From positions 1-8,966 of the forward strand of contig JAUZPI010000137.1 in assembly GCA_030706015.1 (NCBI GenBank): a stretch of DNA of 8,966 nt, in the 5' to 3' direction. Positions 5,659 to 8,966 of the stretch are shown here, piece after piece. Position 1 is the stretch's first letter. The number at the start of each line of letters is the position of its first letter. This DNA is from Bacillota bacterium (GTDB taxonomy: Bacteria; Bacillota; Clostridia; Clostridiales; Clostridiaceae). Both the position numbers and the translations under genes were made by a program. The notes beneath the pieces are model-generated. The model ran no database searches and had not been told where the DNA came from. It saw only the letters and a program-made list of their open reading frames with translations.

Positions 5659-6411
5659 ATGGTAAAGAGTGAGCAAATTGTTAAGACAGTAAGGTTTCTA
5701 GAAAAGTTTAGAAAAGCAATAATAACAATGATTTTCATTGTTATTATTGCATCATCATTAACATATCTTGAAGCAGACTACATTATAAAAATTTTAACGA
5801 AGCCTCTTAACGGAATTAAATTATATTTTATGACTCCTGTTGAAGGATTTATGGCGAAAATGAAAGTGGCTTTCTTGGGAGGAGTGGTAATCTCTGCTCC
5901 TATAATAGCCTATGTACTGGTAGTGATGTCAGCATCAAGACTTAGTAAGAAGGCTAAAAGGTTGTTGTATTTTGTAGTAATTCCAATAGCTGTACTTTTG
6001 TTTATGGGAGGAACTCTTTTTGGATATAAATTTTTATTACCTTCAACAATAAAATTTTTGATAGATTGCGGTAATGGTTTTATGAAGGCAAATTTATCAG
6101 GTAGTGATTATTTTTCTTTTATAGGAACTTTGATATTAGGGGTGGGAATTCTTTTTGAACTTCCGCTAATATTAATAGCTTTATCTAGAATAGGCATAGT
6201 CAATTATAAAATGTTAGAGGGTAAAAGGAAGTTTGCAATAATGTGCTCTCTTATCACCGTAGCGTTTATATCACCTTCATTGGATGCATTCACCTTTACC
6301 TTAGTAACATTACCAATAATAGCTTTGTATGAAATTAGCATTTGGTGTATATATCTATTAGAAAAAAGTGATAAGAGAAAAAATTCACGGGGATTACCTA
6401 AGAGTGCATAA
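5659..6411 (+). CDS. tatC: TatC-family translocase subunit, first copy (N-terminal recognition motif degenerate)
   Basis: TatC is the six-helix receptor for twin-arginine signals. Six hydrophobic segments are visible, and the C-terminal half keeps family marks: FELP with E167 (E. coli E170), SPSLD with D209, and YEISIW. The N-terminal half is atypical. The expected HLxELRxRL reads RFLEKFRKA, keeping only the Glu (E15) and one basic residue. In the first cytoplasmic loop, the F-I-x-P-x-L-x-x-x-E-R-R pattern reads M-S-A-S-R-L-S-K-K-A-K-R, so the twin-arginine-binding Glu (E. coli E103) is Ala99, and F94 and the Pro are also lost. The start is set by AGGAG (5647-5651), which overlaps the tatA stop. 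The length, 250 residues, is the same as the next gene, and the two are diverged tandem paralogues. It probably works together with the second TatC and not alone. Confidence 0.9.
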   Translation: MVKSEQIVKTVRFLEKFRKAIITMIFIVIIASSLTYLEADYIIKILTKPLNGIKLYFMTPVEGFMAKMKVAFLGGVVISAPIIAYVLVVMSASRLSKKAKRLLYFVVIPIAVLLFMGGTLFGYKFLLPSTIKFLIDCGNGFMKANLSGSDYFSFIGTLILGVGILFELPLILIALSRIGIVNYKMLEGKRKFAIMCSLITVAFISPSLDAFTFTLVTLPIIALYEISIWCIYLLEKSDKRKNSRGLPKSA

Positions 6412-6434
6412 GTATTTAATTTAGAGGTGGATAC

Positions 6435-7187
6435 ATGGCTGGAGAAAATATTAAAGAGATGTCTGTGGTGGATCATCTTAGTGAATTAAGAAGAAGGCTT
6501 ATTATAATTATTGTTTGTGTGGCTGTAGCTGCAGGGCTAGTATACGATAAGGTGGATTATTTAATAAAAATATTAATGTCACCTATAGCAAAGTTCAATT
6601 TGGATCTTGTCTATTTTTCTATAACAGAGGGATTCACAACAAGAATGAAAATATCACTTTTTGCAGGGGCCATGTTTGTAAGTCCAATTATATTGTATCA
6701 GGTTGCAGCATTTATTAATCCAGGGTTGACTAAGAAAGAGAAAAGGTTATTATATAAAAATTTAGTTTTTATAATTATTTTATTATTTGCTGGTATGACT
6801 TTTGGTTATATATTACTATTGCCTTGTACACTTAGCTTTCTGATATCTTATGGACAAGGCTATATGACTCCTTTGCTTTTAGGAAGTACATATTTCAATT
6901 TTATTGGTATTTTCTCCTTTTTTATAGGTGTTGTTTTTCTTATTCCTTATATAATAATACTTTTGGGGAAGATGAGCTTATTAAGTTCCAAGAAGCTTAG
7001 AAAGTGGAGAAGATATATAATTATATTTACTTTGACTCTGGAGGGATTATTTATATTCAATGCTGGTCTAGTAACCTGTATATTAGCGGCTGCACCTGTA
7101 TTAATTTTATATGAAATAAGTATATGGATTGTTTATTTTGCAGAGAGAAGAAGATTAGTTAAGGATAAGAATAAAATTCAAAGTTAA
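6435..7187 (+). CDS. tatC: TatC-family translocase subunit, second copy (C-terminal membrane motif degenerate)
   Basis: This is a second six-helix TatC. It keeps the signal-recognition half: HLSELRRRL (14-22), SP (49-50), and YQVAAFINPGLTKKEKR, with F93, P96 and E102 matching E. coli F94, the loop Pro and E103. The C-terminal half has lost conserved polar residues. FEVP of E. coli reads FLIP, so E170 becomes L169, and the TPPD region reads FIFNAGL with no Asp or Pro. YEISIWIVYF near the end matches the first copy. GAGGTGG (6424-6430) with a 4-base spacer supports the start, 23 bases after the first copy. A Lys/Arg-rich cytoplasmic tail follows the last helix. It probably binds the twin-arginine signal of the small subunit as part of a mixed TatC complex; that role is inferred. 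Confidence 0.91.
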   Translation: MAGENIKEMSVVDHLSELRRRLIIIIVCVAVAAGLVYDKVDYLIKILMSPIAKFNLDLVYFSITEGFTTRMKISLFAGAMFVSPIILYQVAAFINPGLTKKEKRLLYKNLVFIIILLFAGMTFGYILLLPCTLSFLISYGQGYMTPLLLGSTYFNFIGIFSFFIGVVFLIPYIIILLGKMSLLSSKKLRKWRRYIIIFTLTLEGLFIFNAGLVTCILAAAPVLILYEISIWIVYFAERRRLVKDKNKIQS

Positions 7188-7199
7188 GGAGGTATTAAT

Positions 7200-7424
7200 A
7201 TGTGCTTAGCAGTCCCAGGAAAGGTTTTAAATGTAGATAATTATAAAGGTGAAGTTGAAATAGGTAATATGAGAAGAGAAGTTTTTATGCATCTTGTTCC
7301 AGATATAGAAGTTGGACAATATGTCCTAGTTCATGCTGGCTGTGCAATACAAACAATAGATGAAGATGAAGCTGCCAAAACCCTTGAGATAATAAAGGAG
7401 CTATCAGAAAATGAAATTTGTTGA
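7200..7424 (+). CDS. hypC: hydrogenase assembly chaperone HypC
   Basis: HypC is a small chaperone that, with HypD, carries the Fe(CN)2CO unit and passes it to the large subunit precursor. It starts MCLAVPGKV; Cys2, exposed after Met removal, is the essential family residue, and VHAG (H45) is also typical. At 74 residues it is a normal length. AAGGAGG (7186-7192) overlaps the tatC-2 stop with a 7-base spacer, and its last 14 bases overlap hypD, so translation coupling is likely. It is the first maturation gene after the Tat block. Confidence 0.94.
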   Translation: MCLAVPGKVLNVDNYKGEVEIGNMRREVFMHLVPDIEVGQYVLVHAGCAIQTIDEDEAAKTLEIIKELSENEIC

Positions 7425-8493
7425 TGAATTTAGAAACGGAGATTATGCTAAAAGCTTAGTGAAATCGATACAGGATAACAGAGATAAACAGATAAATATA
7501 ATGGAAGTATGCGGTACACATACTATGGCCATATTTAAACATGGAGTAAGGGATATACTTCCTCAAAATATAAAATTAATTTCTGGGCCAGGATGTCCTG
7601 TATGCGTTACTCCTCAAAGTTATATTGATACTGCTTTGGAACTAACATCAAACAAAGATGTTATAGTTGCAACCTTTGGAGATATGATTAGGGTTCCTGG
7701 AAGAAAAACTTCTTTAATGAAAAGAAAGGCCGAGGGTGCTGATATTAGAATTGTATATTCACCAATGGATGCCTTAACCTTGGCACAGAATAATTTATTG
7801 AAGAAAATAGTTTTCCTTTCTGTAGGTTTTGAAACAACCACACCTATGACTGCAGTAACAGCTATAGAAGCAAGAAGGCTGGGAATTAAAAATTTATTTT
7901 TCTTAACTGCTCATAAGATAGTTCCACCAGCAATGAAAACACTTGTAGAGGATAAGGAAATTAATATTGATGGTTTCTTACTTCCAGGTCATGTTAGTGC
8001 TGTTATAGGTAAAAAACCTTATGAATTCTTAAGTAGTAAATACAATATACCTGGAGTTATAACTGGTTTTGAACCTTTAGACATACTAAAGGGTTTGAAT
8101 ACTCTTATAACTATGATAAATAATCAGGATTATAACATAGTTAACGAGTATACAAGAATTGTGAAAGAGTATGGTAATCCTAAAGCATTAGAATACTTGA
8201 ATAAAGTTTTTCAAGTTACTGATAGTACATGGAGAGGGATAGGTACTATTCCAAACAGCGGATATGCCTTCAATAAAGTATATGAGGAATTTGATGCTAT
8301 AAAGCATTTTAAAATAGATTATAAAGATTATGATGGAAGTCCGGGCTGCAGATGCGGTGAAATACTTAAGGGGAAGATAACTCCTTTTGAATGTCCTTTA
8401 TTTAAAAAGGCCTGCACCCCAGAAAATCCAGTAGGTTCTTGCATGGTATCTTCGGAGGGTACTTGTGCAGCTTACTATAGATATAATTATTAA
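7411..8493 (+). CDS. hypD: hydrogenase iron-sulfur maturation protein HypD
   Basis: HypD is the [4Fe-4S] scaffold on which the Fe(CN)2CO group is assembled with HypC and HypE. Conserved motifs appear in order: MEVCGTHT (C34), SGPGCPVCVTP (C62, C65), GFETTTP near 141, and the Cys-rich C-terminus with GCRCGEILKG (C313, C315), ECPLF (C328), KKACTPENPVGSC (C335, C344) and GTC (C352). At 360 residues it has family length. It starts inside the end of hypC, with AAAGGAG at 7394-7400 and a 10-base spacer. All cysteine motifs expected of the family appear intact. Confidence 0.95.
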   Translation: MKFVDEFRNGDYAKSLVKSIQDNRDKQINIMEVCGTHTMAIFKHGVRDILPQNIKLISGPGCPVCVTPQSYIDTALELTSNKDVIVATFGDMIRVPGRKTSLMKRKAEGADIRIVYSPMDALTLAQNNLLKKIVFLSVGFETTTPMTAVTAIEARRLGIKNLFFLTAHKIVPPAMKTLVEDKEINIDGFLLPGHVSAVIGKKPYEFLSSKYNIPGVITGFEPLDILKGLNTLITMINNQDYNIVNEYTRIVKEYGNPKALEYLNKVFQVTDSTWRGIGTIPNSGYAFNKVYEEFDAIKHFKIDYKDYDGSPGCRCGEILKGKITPFECPLFKKACTPENPVGSCMVSSEGTCAAYYRYNY

Positions 8494-8513
8494 ATTAAGC
8501 TAGGAGGTACATC

Positions 8514-8966
8514 ATGGAAGAAAAAATATCATTAAGTCATGGCAGCGGAGGAAAACAAACAAATGGTTTAATTAATGATTTGTTTTTAAAATATTTTAAC
8601 AATGAAATTTTAAGTGAAATGAATGACTCTGCGCAGCTCAAATTAAACACTAGCAAAATTGCTTTTACTACTGATTCTTTCGTAGTTAATCCATTATTTT
8701 TTAATGGTGGTGATATTGGGAAGCTTGCAGTCTGCGGTACAGTAAATGATTTAGCCATGAGCGGAGCTAAACCTTTGTATCTAACCAGTGCATTTATCAT
8801 TGAAGAAGGATTTTCAATTGAAAGGTTAGAGACTATTGTAAAATCTATGGCTGATGCTGCAAAGGAAGCAGGAGTTCAAATAGTAGCTGGCGATACTAAG
8901 GTTGTAGAAAAGGGAGGAGTAGATGGACTATTCATTAATACCTCCGGAATAGGTACAATCTATGAG
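8514..8966 (+). CDS. hypE: hydrogenase maturation protein HypE, 5' part (cut by the window end)
   Basis: HypE is an ATP-dependent dehydratase (AIR synthase-like fold) that turns a thiocarbamate on its C-terminal Cys into the cyanide ligand of the active-site iron. Only the first 151 residues are in the window and the frame stays open to the last base; full-length members have about 330. Visible motifs are LSHGSGGKQT (7-16), TTDSFVVNPLFFNGGDIGKL (52-71), GTVNDLAMSGA (75-85) and AGDTKVV (125-131), which form the nucleotide-binding core. The C-terminal catalytic Cys is beyond the edge. AGGAGGT (8502-8508) with a 5-base spacer supports ATG 8514. It follows hypD by 20 bases. Its carbamoyl donor HypF is not seen here. 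Confidence 0.93.
   Translation, partial: MEEKISLSHGSGGKQTNGLINDLFLKYFNNEILSEMNDSAQLKLNTSKIAFTTDSFVVNPLFFNGGDIGKLAVCGTVNDLAMSGAKPLYLTSAFIIEEGFSIERLETIVKSMADAAKEAGVQIVAGDTKVVEKGGVDGLFINTSGIGTIYE

Noticed and set aside
8537..8800. 87-residue ORF on the minus strand
   Set aside because: Antisense to the clear HypE nucleotide-binding motifs and lacks any support of its own.
1..8966. CRISPR arrays, tRNA or rRNA genes, transposases or integration sites
   Set aside because: None seen on reading through; no regular spaced repeats, no RNA gene signatures and no transposase-like ORFs.

Overview
The window looks like a low-GC anaerobic Firmicute, most likely Clostridium in the strict sense. The DNA is very AT-rich, ribosome binding sites are strong AGGAGG-type, and genes are tightly packed on one strand. 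The main content is an exported group 1 [NiFe]-hydrogenase operon of a kind known from clostridia. Genus is inferred from composition and gene content, not from a database match.

Left part (1-1120): remains of a secondary-metabolite locus. Positions 3-242 read like the second half of an acyl or peptidyl carrier domain plus a helical linker. A short out-of-frame stretch after it resembles the start of a ketosynthase domain. Next is a full-length but dead Sfp-type 4'-phosphopantetheinyl transferase (324-1005), with two homopolymer frameshifts, a nonsense codon at the catalytic-motif Trp and loss of a metal-binding Asp. A strong intrinsic terminator at 1068-1120 closes this part.

Middle (1121-1598): a 478-base control region without a convincing gene. 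It has a small hairpin, three tandem 11-base repeats around GTTAAC, a sigma-A-like promoter at 1402-1433, and a leader of about 160 bases carrying a perfect CCATGCATGG palindrome just before the first hydrogenase gene.

Right part (1599-8966): one apparent operon in the order hydrogenase small subunit, large subunit, maturation protease, hypA, hypB, tatA, tatC-1, tatC-2, hypC, hypD, hypE (cut by the window end). HypC, HypD and HypE help build and deliver the Fe(CN)2CO group. HypA and HypB insert nickel. The protease then trims the large subunit after the last metal-ligand motif. The folded heterodimer should cross the membrane by the Tat pathway, using the SRRDFLK signal on the small subunit. 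The operon brings its own Tat translocase, placed between the hyp genes. No hypF and no cytochrome b or membrane anchor is present in the window.

The most striking observation is the tandem pair of 250-residue TatC proteins. TatC-2 keeps the signal-peptide recognition residues of the N-terminal half (HLSELRRRL and the cytoplasmic-loop Glu) but lacks the conserved membrane Glu and the P-x-D region of the C-terminal half. TatC-1 shows the opposite pattern. This suggests an obligate hetero-TatC translocase serving an exported hydrogenase.
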